Source: Ricinus communis
Lineage: Eukaryota; Streptophyta; Magnoliopsida; Malpighiales; Euphorbiaceae
Length of the DNA stretch: 64,000 bases
Assembly: GCF_019578655.1 (NCBI RefSeq)
Contig: NC_063261.1
Coordinates: 7,572,446-7,636,445, forward strand
Reading direction: 5' to 3'
Shown: piece by piece, positions 45,918 through 58,684 of the stretch
Numbering within the stretch: position 1 is the first letter of the stretch
How the letters are laid out: the number at the start of each line of letters is the position of its first letter
Program-made: the position numbers and the translations under genes
Notes under the pieces: model-generated
Databases searched by the model: none
What the model was told of the DNA's origin: nothing
What the model saw: only the letters and a program-made list of their open reading frames with translations

Positions 45918-48217
45918 CTAAAAGGAGAACCTGCCAACTTCTTCATCTTCATCTTCATCCTCATCCTCATCTATAACATCTTCATCTTCAGTATATCTCT
46001 CCAAGTCATCATCTTCCTCTTCCTCCTCTTCCTCATCCATCATTGCATCTCTACTAGCTTCTTTGTCCTTCAAACCAGTGCTCAAGACCACAGTTTCTCC
46101 CTTGGATTTCTCCATATCTTTCCTCAACCTTTCCATGCTCTCTCTCCGGCGTTCGTCCTCCAAACGTTGTTTCTCTTCCCGTCTCTTATCAAGTTCAGCC
46201 CTAAGTGTTTAAGATTCACATGTTAGACAAGCTAAGGTAATAGCAAGACTACAGTTGTAATGAGAATAGCATTTATGAATTGAGATAATACTTGTAGGTT
46301 TCCATATACTCCTCGGCGCTTGCCTCAACAGCCTTAAAGAAGGCCTCCATTCCAGCTCCAGAAACAGCAGAGACTCCAACAGACTTTAGGTTTTTATAGA
46401 ATTCATCAAGCACAAGGGAAAGACTTTGAGTTAAAGTGGAAGAATACGAGTGATCTGAACTAACAGCAGCTTGAAAAGCTTCAAAATCTTCCATCCACTG
46501 CATTATAACAGTTCTTAGAAAGGGAATGCAAAAAAACATAGCACAAAAAGTAGGATCCAAAACAATGCGAACAGGTGCAAGAGGAAACTGGCAAATAATT
46601 ACTGAAAAAGATTTTCAATTGCCGTGCGTAATAAAAATGATCACAAAACGAATCACATATGGTTTGAGGTGATACCCAATGAACCAATCACATATGGTTT
46701 GAGGTGATACCAAATGAACCAATCATATATATTTAAAAGAACCTAGGGAATTAAAACACAATGATGTTAACTAAACTGAAGGTTGCAGGTTGCACAAATC
46801 AACATCTGATACAGAAGTTCATACCTCCAAAGCAAACTGGTGCTGAGCCACGTCTGTCTTGTTGAATGCCAACACAAGAGGCAACCGTGTCTTATAGAGT
46901 ATGCTACAAGCATACAACATATTGCTCATGAAAGTAGTCGGGCTCGACGAACGAGGTGTATCAACTACATAAGCAATTACAGTTGGAAATGTTGAAGCAA
47001 AAGCTTCTGTAATGATAGCACCAGAAGCAGACCAAGTGAATATCTCAATTTGACCAGGTGTATCCACCAGAACATAATCAAGCTGATTTGCTCGCTTCTC
47101 AATAACTGAAACGACCTAAATTTGGAATTCAGAAAATAAGGATGCACTAGAAACACAATGAGAAAAAAAAAAGAATAGAACATTGACCATGAAAAGTAAT
47201 GGACAAACAGAAAGTTCTCTCTAGCAAAATGATATTGATTTAGGATTACATATCAGTACATTTGAAAAGCATTCACCAAATCAAAAAATTAGCAACCCCT
47301 GCATGCATAACCACTAGACTCCCAAGAGAACTTATTACAACAGAGGCATATAATGAACTAATATTATATAACAATAATGGAAGTAAAAACAGATATGCTG
47401 GTCAAAAAGAAAAATTTTGAGGCAGGAATGCAATATGAAAGTTTCACCTCATCAAACTTTGTAGCAAACAAGTTTAATGATGTCAGAATTCCACCATTAG
47501 GTCCAAGATTAAACTGCTTCATGACTTCCTTGTACCGAACAGTATCCCTTATGTCAATATTTGCACCAAATGGAAGAGTCATCACAGCAGGATCAAGGTT
47601 GAGTACGTAACCACGAATATTTGTAGCTTGTGTGTGGGAAATCAACCTATGAAGAAAAGTTGTTTTCCCACTTCCTGCATATATGCAATTGTAAATATTT
47701 TCAATCTTCTAGTTTATTTAGTAAGACAGTTCATTTTTCAATTACAATTGTAAAAGTGGCAGGTACGACAGTGTATTGCAATCGAGTATAATAACACGGT
47801 CTCAAGCGGTTTAGAAAGGAACACATTTCTCAAAGCAATAACAGTAATTGACTGTACCTGCCATTCCAACAACAATGATAACGACCGGTTTTCTTTTAAA
47901 GGTTATTGAGGAAGACCCAGCCTGTTCAGATGGTGATTGCTTAATGTTTAGCTTGTCCATTGATTCAGAAAGCTCCTCTTTTTCCCCAAGAGCTCCCTTA
48001 AGATTAGAATTGAAATATAGGAAATCAATGGCTTCACTTGTCAAAATTTAACAATTTTAAGGGACTGAGGGCAGAGGGAAATCAAGGAAATTGGAAGTAA
48101 AGATGGACAACAGAGTGTATACTTTAGTTCCCAGCATACCTTCGAATCCAACTGCATGGATAAACCTTCATCTGCAGATTTGATGTTCATTTTGTCGAAT
48201 TCAGTATCAATATCCAT
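45918..48217 (-). CDS. GPN1: GPN-loop GTPase 1 (GPN1/QQT2 type)
   Basis: Coding exons, complement of 48140-48217, 47858-47996, 47448-47674, 46825-47115, 46292-46497 and 45918-46200, give 407 residues with GT..AG introns. GPN1 works with GPN2/GPN3 in assembly and nuclear import of RNA polymerase II; the Arabidopsis relative QQT2 is needed for embryo cell division. Visible motifs: P-loop GMAGSGKTT (70-78), the family-defining Gly-Pro-Asn at 130-132, DTPGQ (166-170), NKTD (233-236), and a coiled, charged C-terminal part ending in a Glu/Asp-rich tail before GRFSF. Exon 2 ends one base into G73, so intron 2 splits the P-loop. The exon 2 acceptor (47997) was picked because it joins in frame after a pyrimidine-rich stretch; a slightly longer exon 2 is possible. 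The ATG at 48217 is the first in frame. Confidence 0.95.
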
Positions 48218-48650
48218 TTTCAACGGTGCAAAAGAGTCGCTCAACTATCTACAAGTTCAAGTCTATGGCTGCAAGAAAAATAATACACTGTCAACAAAAT
48301 CCAGGTGGAACTAATATACATACACAAAGAAAAAGCATTTTAAGTCAAGTCACTACAAAAATCACAAAACAAAAAAGAAAAGAAAAAAGAAAAGAAACAG
48401 AGAATCCACCAATTAATACATTCTTTTTGATAGTTCAAAGTAAAGCTAAAGTCTTTGAAATCTTTGGTTTTTGCAGAACCCTAAATTGGAATGGTGGGCC
48501 AAATACAATACAAATACCAGCGCAACGTAACTAGAGGATGAAGATGCCGTATCGGAAGATGCCGTATCGGAAGATGCAAAAGGCAGAAAGAGGGAGAGTA
48601 AGAGAGAAAGAAGGAATTAGATTTATACACGATATTTTTGGATTTTATTG
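48218..48650 (-). promoter_or_regulatory. GPN1 5' leader with probable UTR intron and a 15-bp tandem repeat
   Basis: On the minus strand an acceptor-like TTTTTCTTGCAG ends near 48270, and a donor-like CTGGTATTTG lies near 48517. A 5' UTR intron is therefore likely. Just upstream, a 15-bp unit (48540-48554, 48555-48569, partial to 48577) is repeated 2.5 times. A transcription start near 48600 is inferred. Confidence 0.4.
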
Positions 48651-49966
48651 GTCAAACTGTATGTTTTACATTCGGAAGAGAAGAAGTAAGAGATGAACCC
48701 TATATTTGGCCAAGAGTCTTGTGTGCGCATTTATTTTTGGGTTAAACTATTTTTTCATTGGGACGTTGCGCAATAAAAGAAAAACATTAAATTTTTTTTA
48801 ACGATAAAAAGAAAAACATTACTTTTTTTTGTATTAATACATTTTTTTAAAAGTTTTAATAATTATTGTAATATTTTTATCGTTTAATTCTATTAAACTA
48901 CTATATTTTTTCATTAATAATAAACATCAACTGCAAATAAAATATTCTAGATATTTTAATAGATCAAATATTTTTAAATTCTTAAGTTTTATCAAATTAT
49001 ACTAATTTTTAATTTTTAATAATTAATTTTAAAATTTTTTCATTTTATTATATATTAAATTATTACATCCTTTAATTAAAATTAAAATATTAATTTTTAT
49101 TAATTTTAATATATTAATAAAATTAAAAATTAAAAAATATTATTAATTTATATTTTTAATTTAATTTAATAGTTAATATCATGACTATTTATAAAAGATA
49201 GTATCTTATGAGCTCTTTTATATATTTTGTATAAAATATTTATTTAATTAAAGCATATATTAGTATAAGTTTTAATTTTTAATATCTGTTTAATAATTTA
49301 TAATTCAACTTTTAAATATTAAAATAACTGATAAATTTATAAATAAAAATATAATTGATATTTCTATAATAACATTTCAGCTATTATTTAAATTCTTAAT
49401 AAATTATAAATTTATATTAATTATCTTAACAAAACTAAGGTGAATATTAAAATTAATTATTAAAATAGAAGAATCTATCAATGTAATTTGATAAGCTTTA
49501 AGAATGTTAAGCTTTCTTTATTTATAAGGATATAATGGCATTTTAGATAAAAATAATGGTTAATTAATAAAAAATATAATGAAATAAGGTAACAACTAAT
49601 TTCATCAAATAAGAAAGATGCCACAATTAATCTTTAAAAACAAAAAGACGTTATGACAAAATTCAAGAACCTTAAAATAGTTAATCCTAAAAAGTTAAAT
49701 TTTTATATTTAAAATTTTAATAAATTTTAATATATAAATTAAAATTTTAATTTATATTATACCTCATATTATATATATATATACATATTTATTTATTTAT
49801 TTTACTTAAATATAAATTTTTAATTTCACAAATATAAATATATTTAGTAGAGTTTCACCATTTGGATATAATCATTCTTATAAATGCAATAAGTTTCTTT
49901 TTAGTTTTTTTTTTAATAATACTGCTACTATATGTTCTTTTTAATTATATTTTCTTCTAACAAAAT
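48651..49966. other. very AT-rich intergenic region
   Basis: Long stretches of A/T with no open frame or recognised element; GPN1 promoter sequence at its left edge. Confidence 0.5.
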
Positions 49967-50980
49967 TGTTGAACATTTGATGATTATTAATTCTATTTTG
50001 AGGTTATAAATAATTAAAAATAATTAATTTCATATTAAAGAATTCTAAAACTTGAAGAAACCACAAAAGAAATTATGACTAGCATTTTCAGTCGTGAAGA
50101 TAAAAATTCATGGTTGCGAATAAATTTTTCCAGCTGTAAAGAAAAATTCACATTCGTGAAAGATGCCAACTCTCTAATACTTCAAGAGATTACAATAGAG
50201 TTCATGGCCAAAGTTTCTAGCTGTGGAAAACAAAGTTTCCAACCGTGAAAAAAGACCTTCCTAACCGTAAAGAATTTTTCACGGCCATGACGGGTTCCAG
50301 TTTTTAAAATCTATCTCTCACACTGAGGCTTCACAGCCATGAAAGATTCATTCCACCCATGAAGCTACAATTATAAAGGTGTTAAGACGGTTGTATTTGC
50401 ATTTAATAAGGGTATAACGTCTTTATTTCACTCAGAACTATTTAAACTTTATTTATAATTGTTCTAGGTTAAGAAAAAACATTTATTTTCGGTCCCCATT
50501 CTGTATTTACTCTCAACAACCTTCAAATCTTCATCTTTTTCATCTTGTATTAAAGATTCAAGCTTGGAATTGAATTTTTGAGTAGTTGAGTATTTAATTC
50601 TTGTATTCAAAACTCAAAATGGATGGATTGAGTGCTTGGGTAAAGGATTAAAGCTCTTATAACTAAAATTAAAAATCTTAGAGTGGGTTAGAATGTGAGC
50701 CTAGAAAAATACTTAGGTTAGAGTGTGAGCCTTTAGAAAAACACTTTAGTTTGTTCTTAGCCTTGTAAAAGAACTCAAATAGAGTTAGGTTATAATTCTA
50801 TTTGATAGTAAATCTAAAAAAAGATTTTTAAGTAATGGATGTAGGCAAGTGTGGCCAAACCATTATAAAATCCTTGTGTTGTGAGATTGTACTTGATCTT
50901 CTTCTTACTTGGTTTTAGTTTTTGAATTTTGATTTCAACCAATTCAACCCCCCATCCTCTTGGTTGCTATTAGAATTACA
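49967..50980 (+). repeat. 5' LTR of the SIRE-like element
   Basis: Begins TGTTGAACATTTGATG and ends TTAGAATTACA, followed directly by TTTGATATCAGAATTTTGG, a decayed form of the tRNA-Met site (TGGTATCAGAGC). The left edge is set by the TGTTGAACA start and is less certain, because no second LTR is available for comparison. Confidence 0.5.
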
Positions 50981-51040
50981 TTTGATATCAGAATTTTGGT
51001 CTTCTTCATCAAAAGATTTAATCATCTTGAAAGGTCTATG

Positions 51041-52840
51041 ACAACCGCATCAAACCATGATGGAATGTTCAAGCACTCAATAAGCCTCCTTTCTTTGACG
51101 TAACCGATTATCCATATTGGATGAATTTCATGGAGATATTCCTTGAGAGTGATGGAATTAATCTTTGGGATATTGTAGAAAATGGAGTGACTCTTCCAAC
51201 AAAGAATTAAAATGGTATTGAAATGCTCAAGACTAAGAAAGAATGGTCTTTTGAAGAAAGAAAAATTTACTCAAAGAATAGAAAGACTATGAAAAGTCTA
51301 TATTGTGCTCTATCTTGAGAAGAGTATGGTGGAGTTCAGCAATGCCTTTCTGCAAAGGAGATTTGGGACTTTTTGGCCAATAAGCATGAAAGGACTACTC
51401 AAGTTAATACTAAGAAGACTCATATTTTGGTGCATGAATATGAGATGTTCCAAATGAAGCCTAATGAGAAAGTCTCTGAAATGTGTAACCGATTTATGAG
51501 CATCATCAATGCCTTGAAGAAGCTTGGCAAGATATATCAACTTGAGGAGATAAATAATTCGATTTTGAGAGTTCTTTCTAGAAAGGAGTGGAAGTCAAAG
51601 GTCAGCTCTAATAAAGAAGCCAACAACCTTTCCATCCTTTTTAAGGACCTCCTTATGGGCAAACTCCTTACTCATGAGATGATCATGACAAATGATCAAA
51701 AAGAAATTACCAAGGAAGTCAAGGAAAAGAATAAGAAGTCAATTACACTCAAGGCCAAGGAAGTCATCTTAAGTGATAGTGAAAGTGATTATAGTGATGA
51801 CTATGATGAAGATCTTGCTCTTATTTTTAAGAAGCTTAAACATTCTCATGAAGAAGAAAAAGTTTATCAAAGCATTCAAAAAGCATGATGACAACAAGAA
51901 AGAATTGATCATATGCTTTGGTTGCAACAGATCGGGTCACATCAAAGCAGATTGTCCCAAGCTCAAGACGTATCTCAAAAGGCAAAAGAAAAAGGCACTT
52001 AAAGCTACTTGGGATGACTCTAGTGAATCTAAGGATGATGAGTGGCTCTAGTGAGAATGAGGTAGTAAATTTTTACTTCATGGCAATGGAGAAACCTACA
52101 AATGATGGATAATTGACTCTAATTCTCCTACTTATGATGAACTTATTGAAATGTGTGATCTTACCATTCATAAGTATGATAAAATGATTTTAAAGAAAAA
52201 GTTTTTTAAAAATAAAGTAAATAAGCTTGAAAAGTTAGTTAATGATTTGAAAATTGAAATTAGTTCACTTTCTAAATCCAATGAGGAGTTAATTACTTCC
52301 CTTGAAGAATGTTTGTCTAAGGGGAAGGCGACCCTTATGGAATATAAGAAAGTAACTGAACTCAATGAGAATTTGACTATGGAAAACTTGAAGTGCTTTA
52401 AAGAAAATGAGAGTTTGAAAAAGGAGCTTTGAAAGATAAACTCTCAAATTGCTAAGTTTTCAAAAGAAAAAGGAAAACTTGATGATTTAATAAATGCTCA
52501 AAGGTCACCTTTATTAAAGCATGGTTTAGGATTTGTACATGGTTTTTCTAGTAAAAACAAAACAATCTTTGTGAAACCATCTATTTTGTTTGCATCATCC
52601 TACAATTCTAGTAAATGAGCTTCTAGCTCTAAAGCTAGAGGAGCTTAAGCTCCATCTCCCAAGATCCAGCCTAAAAGGGCTAGTAGTCAAGGAAGGCAAA
52701 GGCAAAAAGTTCAAAACTCTAAAGCCTCATATCAAAGGAGGAAACATAATAATAAGTATTCACATGCTAGACCTTCGAGCAATAGGCATGTATATCAAAG
52801 TCATCGTCATCATCTTAAAGAAGTCACTTGCTTATATTGT
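51041..52840 (+). pseudogene. SIRE-like copia gag, frameshifted
   Basis: Starts with a copia gag N-terminus (PPFFDVTDYPYWMNFMEIFL, about 51090-51145). The longest frame, 51373-51888, has EYEMFQMKPNEKVSEMCNRF and an acidic stretch SDSESDYSDDYDEDLAL. The CCHC zinc knuckle (C-x2-C-x4-H-x4-C) lies at 51914-51955 in the next frame. A coiled-coil-like Lys/Glu-rich frame follows at 52151-52432. Stops at 51236 and elsewhere and at least two frame changes show it is dead. Confidence 0.75.
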
Positions 52841-53780
52841 TGCATGGATGTAAACACAAACTTTAAGTCATTTAGGGTATTCATTTGGTAATGTATCTAA
52901 AACTAACAACAAAAGGACCCAAATATATTTGGGTACCTAAAAAGAAGTGAACTCTCTATTTTGTAGGTGTGCTTGAGGAGCACCACAAGTGGGAATAAGT
53001 GGTATCTTGATAGTGGGGCTCTAGACATATGACAGTCAAATCACATCTCTTCTCACACCTTGAGATGAAAACTTGAGGTAAGGTAACCTTCAATAATAAT
53101 GCCAAAGATAAGAAGATTGGCATTAGGAAAATTGATAAGGAAGATTGATGCAGATCCAATAAGCTTCTAAGCACTCTATCATTTGGTATGATTGTTAAGA
53201 TCATAATTCTTTAGTTTTGGTTAGAGAATTAAAATAGTTAAATAAGTTCAAAGTTCATGCAAGAACTTAAGCAAAAACACTTACAAAGAGCAAATAAAGA
53301 TTATCGTTCATTAATGGATTGTTTACAAATGAATTTGGCTTTGATATTTATAGCCAAAACAAAACAAAGAATCTTAAATGAATGTCTTTTAAGCTCTCCC
53401 TTTAATCCCCACTAAAACTCATTAAAAATGGTTTTTTTTACATTGCACTCATTTTCTAACTCCCAAAATGACAACTAAACATGTGCACTCATTTATAATT
53501 CCACATAACACACATATAACTCACACTTAATAAAATAATCTCTAATTAAATAAAGATAAACTAAAGCAATTACTTAAGCTAAAACCCAAATAAACATGAA
53601 TTAAGCCTAAAAGCCTAATCATGGTCGAATGGCTTTTATTCTTCAAAATGAGTTAAATGATTCATTTTAAAGTTGGACTCTTGCCTTCATGCATGAGTTG
53701 TATTTCCATTTTTAGACTTTTGGTGCATGCCTTTGCAATGGAACCTCATGACAGCCTTGATTCATATCATTTCCCTTTCT

Positions 53781-54688
53781 TGAAAGAAAATTCGTTCTCA
53801 AATTTTGTCCAAGTATTATGAAGAAATAAATATATAATCTCAAATGATAATGGAATGCCATCATCAAACCTACAATTTCTTCACAATAGTGATTAGAGGA
53901 ACCTTAGAACAAATAATATTTTTAATACCAATAAATCCAATATGCTCAAATGGCTCAACTTCATCCAACAAAACTTCTTCATTCTTCACTAACTGAATCT
54001 TTGCCTCTTCATCAATAATAGACCCTTCATTATTGAATCCATTCAAAGATAGTAAATCATTGTCTTCCATGCCATATTCAATTATCACGTCTTTAAAATC
54101 TACATTGACTTTAGTAGAACAATTTACCTCCTCTAATTCATCAATGTTAGTCTTCAATGATGACTTAGAATCGATTTTATCTTTAAGATGCTTAAGAAAG
54201 CTATTAATCAACATCTTGAACTCTTCAAACTCATGCTTAAATACTTCAAGACTGATTCTTAAAGATTTGTTCTCTTTTGACAATTCATCAATAAAAACTT
54301 GACTTGGTTGTATATCTAACCTCTTAGGCTTAGGTTTAGAAAAAGAAAGATTTTATCTACACTCTTCATAACGATTATATCTTTCACCTCACAACTTATC
54401 ATAAGGTTGATAACGAAGATTTCAATTTTGTCTAATGAACTCATCTAGATGAAATTTTTTTTATGATAATAAAAAATGAAAAGAATTCAAGAACAACTGA
54501 AAGAGATTAACAAGAAGGGACAACAAAATTTGTTCTGTGGATATAAATGTGTAAATTTAAGACAAAAAGTACTTAAAGGACATAATCGAAAGAAAATGAG
54601 AAGAAGATGAGAAACTTGAACAAAACACAAAACACAAAACACAAAGATAAGCAAACTTCAACTTGAAGGAAGCTTTGGTACCAAATGA
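53781..54688 (-). pseudogene. internal region of a family Y element with a 137-codon frame
   Basis: Bounded on the minus strand by the primer site (54672-54685) and a purine tract CAAGAAAGGGAAA just before the 3' LTR start. The frame 53870-54283 encodes a charged, helical protein (EFEEFKMLINSFLKHLKDKIDSK) with no domain that I recognise. It may be a leftover gag/pol-side segment. Confidence 0.4.
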
Positions 54689-55911
54689 TGAGAGGAAATC
54701 ACCTCCTCAACAATCATAAACCCCAATAACTAACATGTTATGGTACATATAGAATACAAAAAAACACATTCCAAACAAGATGATTCCAAACCTAAGGATC
54801 CCTCAAAAGAAGTTAATGAAAATAATTTCAATTATCACAAGGATAAACAAATCTCAACTTGAAGCAAACTCTGACATCAAATGATAGGATAGATATGGAA
54901 TGCAAAAAAACACTCTCCAATCAAGATGATTCCAAAAACCCAAGGATCTCCTCAACTGAAATTAGGAAAAACTAGTTCCAACAATGAAACTAGCACTTGA
55001 ATTCAACTCCAAATGCCACAAACCAAGTATGAACTTTGATAAGTTAAGAATCGAGCACATAATTTTAGTTAGAGAATGCCACAAACTAAAAAAAATAGTT
55101 TGATAAGTTCAAAGTTCATGCAAGAACTTAAGCAAAAAAACTCAAAAAATAAGAATCCAAATAAATATGAATTAAGCCCAAAAGCCTAATCATGGACGAA
55201 TGGCTTTTATTCATTAAAATGGGCTGAATGCTTCATTTTAAGGTTGGACTCTTGCCTTCATGCATGAGTTGCATTTCCATTTTTTGACCTTTTGGTGCAT
55301 GCCTTTACAATGGAACCTTATGGCAGCCTTGAGTCATATCATTCTTTTTGACCTATTACTTATAATAAAGTAAGAACCAATGTTATTAAAATTCTTGACC
55401 CAATGTTTATGATACGCATGAACCAAAAGTTTAAAGAAGGATATTGACGCTATACTCAAGGACGAGACGAGAAGGTGAGTGATAAGTCTTGTTTGGAACG
55501 CCATAAAAGAATAATTTTAATAAGTTTAAAACGCTACAAGAGAAATAATCTTGACAAGTTGAAAATGCCACAAGAGAAATAATCTTGATAAGTTCAAAAA
55601 CTCATAAAGAAACAAAAGAGATTTAACCCTTACATCGCAAAGTAATAAGCTTAATCCATTTTAGCTCCCTTTACAAATAGATTTTGCTTTGTTTATATAG
55701 CCAACAAATGAAAGGAAAGTAAATTTTTATTATATAGCATATGAAAAATCCATAGGTAACTAGCACCCTTTGAATTCTTTTTATAACATCACAAATTTGA
55801 TAAGTTTCTGCAATTAATGTTGCCTTTTTTCATATGAAATGTAACCTCCTCATTAATTAATAAGTAAATGCTTGAATTATCTTAAAAAGCTTATTGGATC
55901 TGCATCATTCT

Positions 55912-56160
55912 ACTTCTTCAAAAGAGATTCATCCTCAAATCTTCACCTTTCTTTTATTGGAATTGCGTTGTAAGATTTTCTCTATATCAATATGACAAGA
56001 ACAAAGATGCAAAAGAAAGTAGTAAACAATTAACCTAATGACACAAAAGAAGAAAATAAAGTACATAAAATAAGAATGCGGAATAACAAAAAAATGAAAA
56101 AAAAAACTAAAATAAAGGATAGATTAAAATTTGATTTAGTACTAATACTCTGATAACAAC
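55912..56160 (-). mobile_element. family X mini-interior (about 250 bp)
   Basis: On the minus strand it starts with a decayed primer site TTGTTATCAGAG and ends with AAGAAGTAGA before the LTR start TGATGCAGATCC. It contains only short noncoding sequence. A near copy lies at 58431-58684, cut off by LARD2. Confidence 0.5.
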
Positions 56161-57713
56161 TGATATGAACATCAGAGAAAAAATTGAGACTCAATGCTCA
56201 ATAAGGTTCTTTTGCCAAAGACCATTCTAAATCATATTGTTAAATAAAAAAAAATATAAACAAAATAAAAAACCTAGAATCAAGGCTGCCATAAGGTCCC
56301 ATTACCAAGGCATGCACCAAAAGGTCCAAAATGGAAATGCAACTCATGCATATGAAGACAAATGGCCAACCTTATAACGAAGCATTTAACCTATTTTGAA
56401 GAATAAAAGCCATTCGGCCATGATTAGGCTTTTGGGCTTAATTCATATTTATTTAGATTCTTACCTTTTTAGATTTTAGCTTAAGTAATTATTTTAGTTT
56501 TTCTTTATTTAATTATCGATTATTTCATTAAGTGTGAGAAGGCAAGGCTAAACCATTACAAGGATTCAAAACGTTTTAATGCTAGAAAATCATCATCTTA
56601 GCAACCATACAACCCAATAGCTAAAGAATCATGATACATATGGAATGCAGTAAAACACCATCCAATCAAGATAATTCCAAAACTGAAGGATCTTCTTAAC
56701 TGAAGTTAGGAAAAACTAATTCTAACAATGAAACTAGCACTTGAATTCAACTTCAAACGCCACAAACCAAGTATGATTGGATAAGTTAAGAATCAAGCAT
56801 AAGATTTTAGTTAAAGAATGCCATAAACTAAAAATAGTTTGATAAGTTCAAAGTTCATGCAAGAACTTAAGCAAAAACACTCACAAAGAGCAAATAAAGA
56901 TTATCATTCATCAATGGATTCATTACAAATGAATTTGACTTTGATATTTATAGCTAAAACAAGTTAAAGAACCTTAAATGGATGTCTTTTGAGCTTTTAC
57001 ACATTTTTCCTTTAATCCTCATTAAAGTTCTTTGAAAATGACTGTATTTACATTGATTGCACTTATTTTGTAACTCCCAAATGATAACTATTCATGTGTA
57101 CTCATTTTGTGACATCAAATGACAACTATACACAACACACATATAACTCACACTTAATAAATATAAATTACTTAAGCTAAAACTCGAAAATGTAAGAACC
57201 CAAATAAATATAAATTAAGCCCAAAAGTCTAATCATAGTTGAATGACTTTTATTCTCCAAAATGGGCTGAATATTTCATTATAAGGTTGGACTATTGTCT
57301 TCATGCATGAGTTGTATTTCTATTTTGGACCTTTTGGTGCATGCCTTCGCAATGAATCCTCATGGCAACCTTGATTCATGCATCTTGCCAAAGCTCTAAT
57401 ACCAAATGATAGGAAATCATCATCTTAGCAACCATAGACCCCAATAACTTATGAGCCATGATACATATAGAATGCAAGAAAACACCCTCCAATCAAGATG
57501 ATTATAAAATTCGAGGACCTCCTCAAGTGAAGTTAGAGAAAAACTAGTTCTAATAATGAAACTAGCACTTGAATTCAACTCCAAACGCCACAAACCAAGT
57601 ATCATTTGATAGGTTTCCGCAACTAATACTACCTCTTCATATGGAATGTAACCTCCTAATTATTTAATAAGTAGATGCTTGAATCATCTTAAGAAGCTTA
57701 TTGGATCTACATC

Positions 57714-58684
57714 ATTAAAGATACAAACTTCACAGAGAAAAGTGAGTCTCAATGCTCAATGGGGTTCTTTTGCCAAGGATCGTTCTAAATCATATTATTA
57801 AATAAAATAAAACATAAACAAAATAACAAACCTTGACTTAAATACTTATGAAAACATGAACCAATATTATTAAAATCTTAACCCATTACTTATAATGAAG
57901 TAAGAACCAATGTTATTAAAATTCTTGAGCCAATGTTTATAATACAAATAAACCAAAAGTTTAAAGAAGGATATTGACACCACACTCAAGAACAAGATGA
58001 GAAGGTGAGTGATAAGTCATGTTTAGAATGCCACAAGATAATAATCTTTATAAGTTTAAAATGCCATAAAAGAAATAATCTTGATAATTGAAAACATCAC
58101 AAGAGAAATAATCTTGATAAGTTTAAAATCTCATAAAGGAACAAAAGAGATTTAACCCTTACATTGCAAAGTAATACGCTTAATCCATTCTGGCTCCTTT
58201 TACAAATAGATTTGGCTTTCTTTATATAGCCAACAAATGAAAGGAAAGTAAATTTATCATATAGCATATGAAAAGGCATAACTAACTACCATTCTTTGAA
58301 TTCTTTTTGTAACATTAAGAATTTGATAAGTTTATGCAATTAATGCTGCTTTTTCATATGGAATGTAACCTCATCATTATTTAGTAAGTAGATATTTGAA
58401 TAATCTTAAGAAGCTTATTGGATTTGCATCATTCCTTTCTTCTTGAAAAAGATTCATCCTTGAATCTTCACCTTTCTTTTATTGGATTGTATTATAAGAC
58501 TTTCTTTTATATTAATATAAATGCTTAAACACAAGAAGAAGAACAAAGATACAAAAGAAAGTATTTAACAATTAACTTAATGATATAAAAGAAGAAAAGA
58601 AAAACACATAAAATAAGAACGCAAAATAACAATAAAATGATAAATAAGTCAAATAAAGGATAGATTAAAATCTGATTTAGTATC
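57714..58684 (-). mobile_element. family X LTR and interior interrupted by LARD2
   Basis: The LTR block about 57714-58430 is followed by the X interior (58431-58684). It aligns with 55912-56145 up to TGATTTAGTA and then stops exactly where the LARD2 LTR begins at 58685. Confidence 0.6.

Larger units (their letters stand above)
49967..53146 (+). mobile_element. SIRE-like copia retrotransposon, truncated after gag
   Basis: A probable 5' LTR (49967-50980) is followed by a tRNA-Met-like primer site and a gag with a zinc knuckle. A short protease-side segment (GPKYIWVPKKK, about 52917; TSGNKWYLDSG-like, about 52985) comes next, then the sequence stops at the LTR cluster at 53147. Integrase, RT and RNase H are absent. 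The knuckle context (CFGCNRSGHIKADCPKLK, then LKATWDDS) is typical of the SIRE/Maximus branch. Confidence 0.7.
53147..58684. mobile_element. rearranged cluster of two short LTR-element families
   Basis: Repeated blocks recur, mostly in minus orientation. Family Y has LTRs containing AAAGCCTAATCATGG..GAATG and starting (minus) TGATATGAATCAAGG. LTR/primer-site junctions are at 54672-54685 and 57393-57406, with another decayed one near 54866. Family X has LTRs starting (minus) TGATGCAGATCCAATAAGC, with a primer site at 56148-56159. Y blocks occur at about 53240-53780, 54690-55345 and 56590-57400, and inverted at 56285-56530. X blocks occur at about 55360-55911, 56161-56285 and 57714-58430. Their order suggests unequal recombination and nesting. 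Confidence 0.6.

Noticed and set aside
45876..46226. 116-codon plus-strand frame with many Phe/Leu/Ile
   Set aside because: Antisense of the acidic GPN1 C-terminal exon; the hydrophobic look comes from Glu/Asp codons read backwards.
52151..52432. Lys/Glu-rich coiled-coil-like frame as a host gene
   Set aside because: It sits inside the SIRE-like gag region between the zinc knuckle and the protease side, so it is part of the dead element.
53147..58684. CRISPR-like or satellite array because of many repeats
   Set aside because: Units are hundreds of bases long, unevenly spaced, in both orientations and carry LTR/primer-site junctions.
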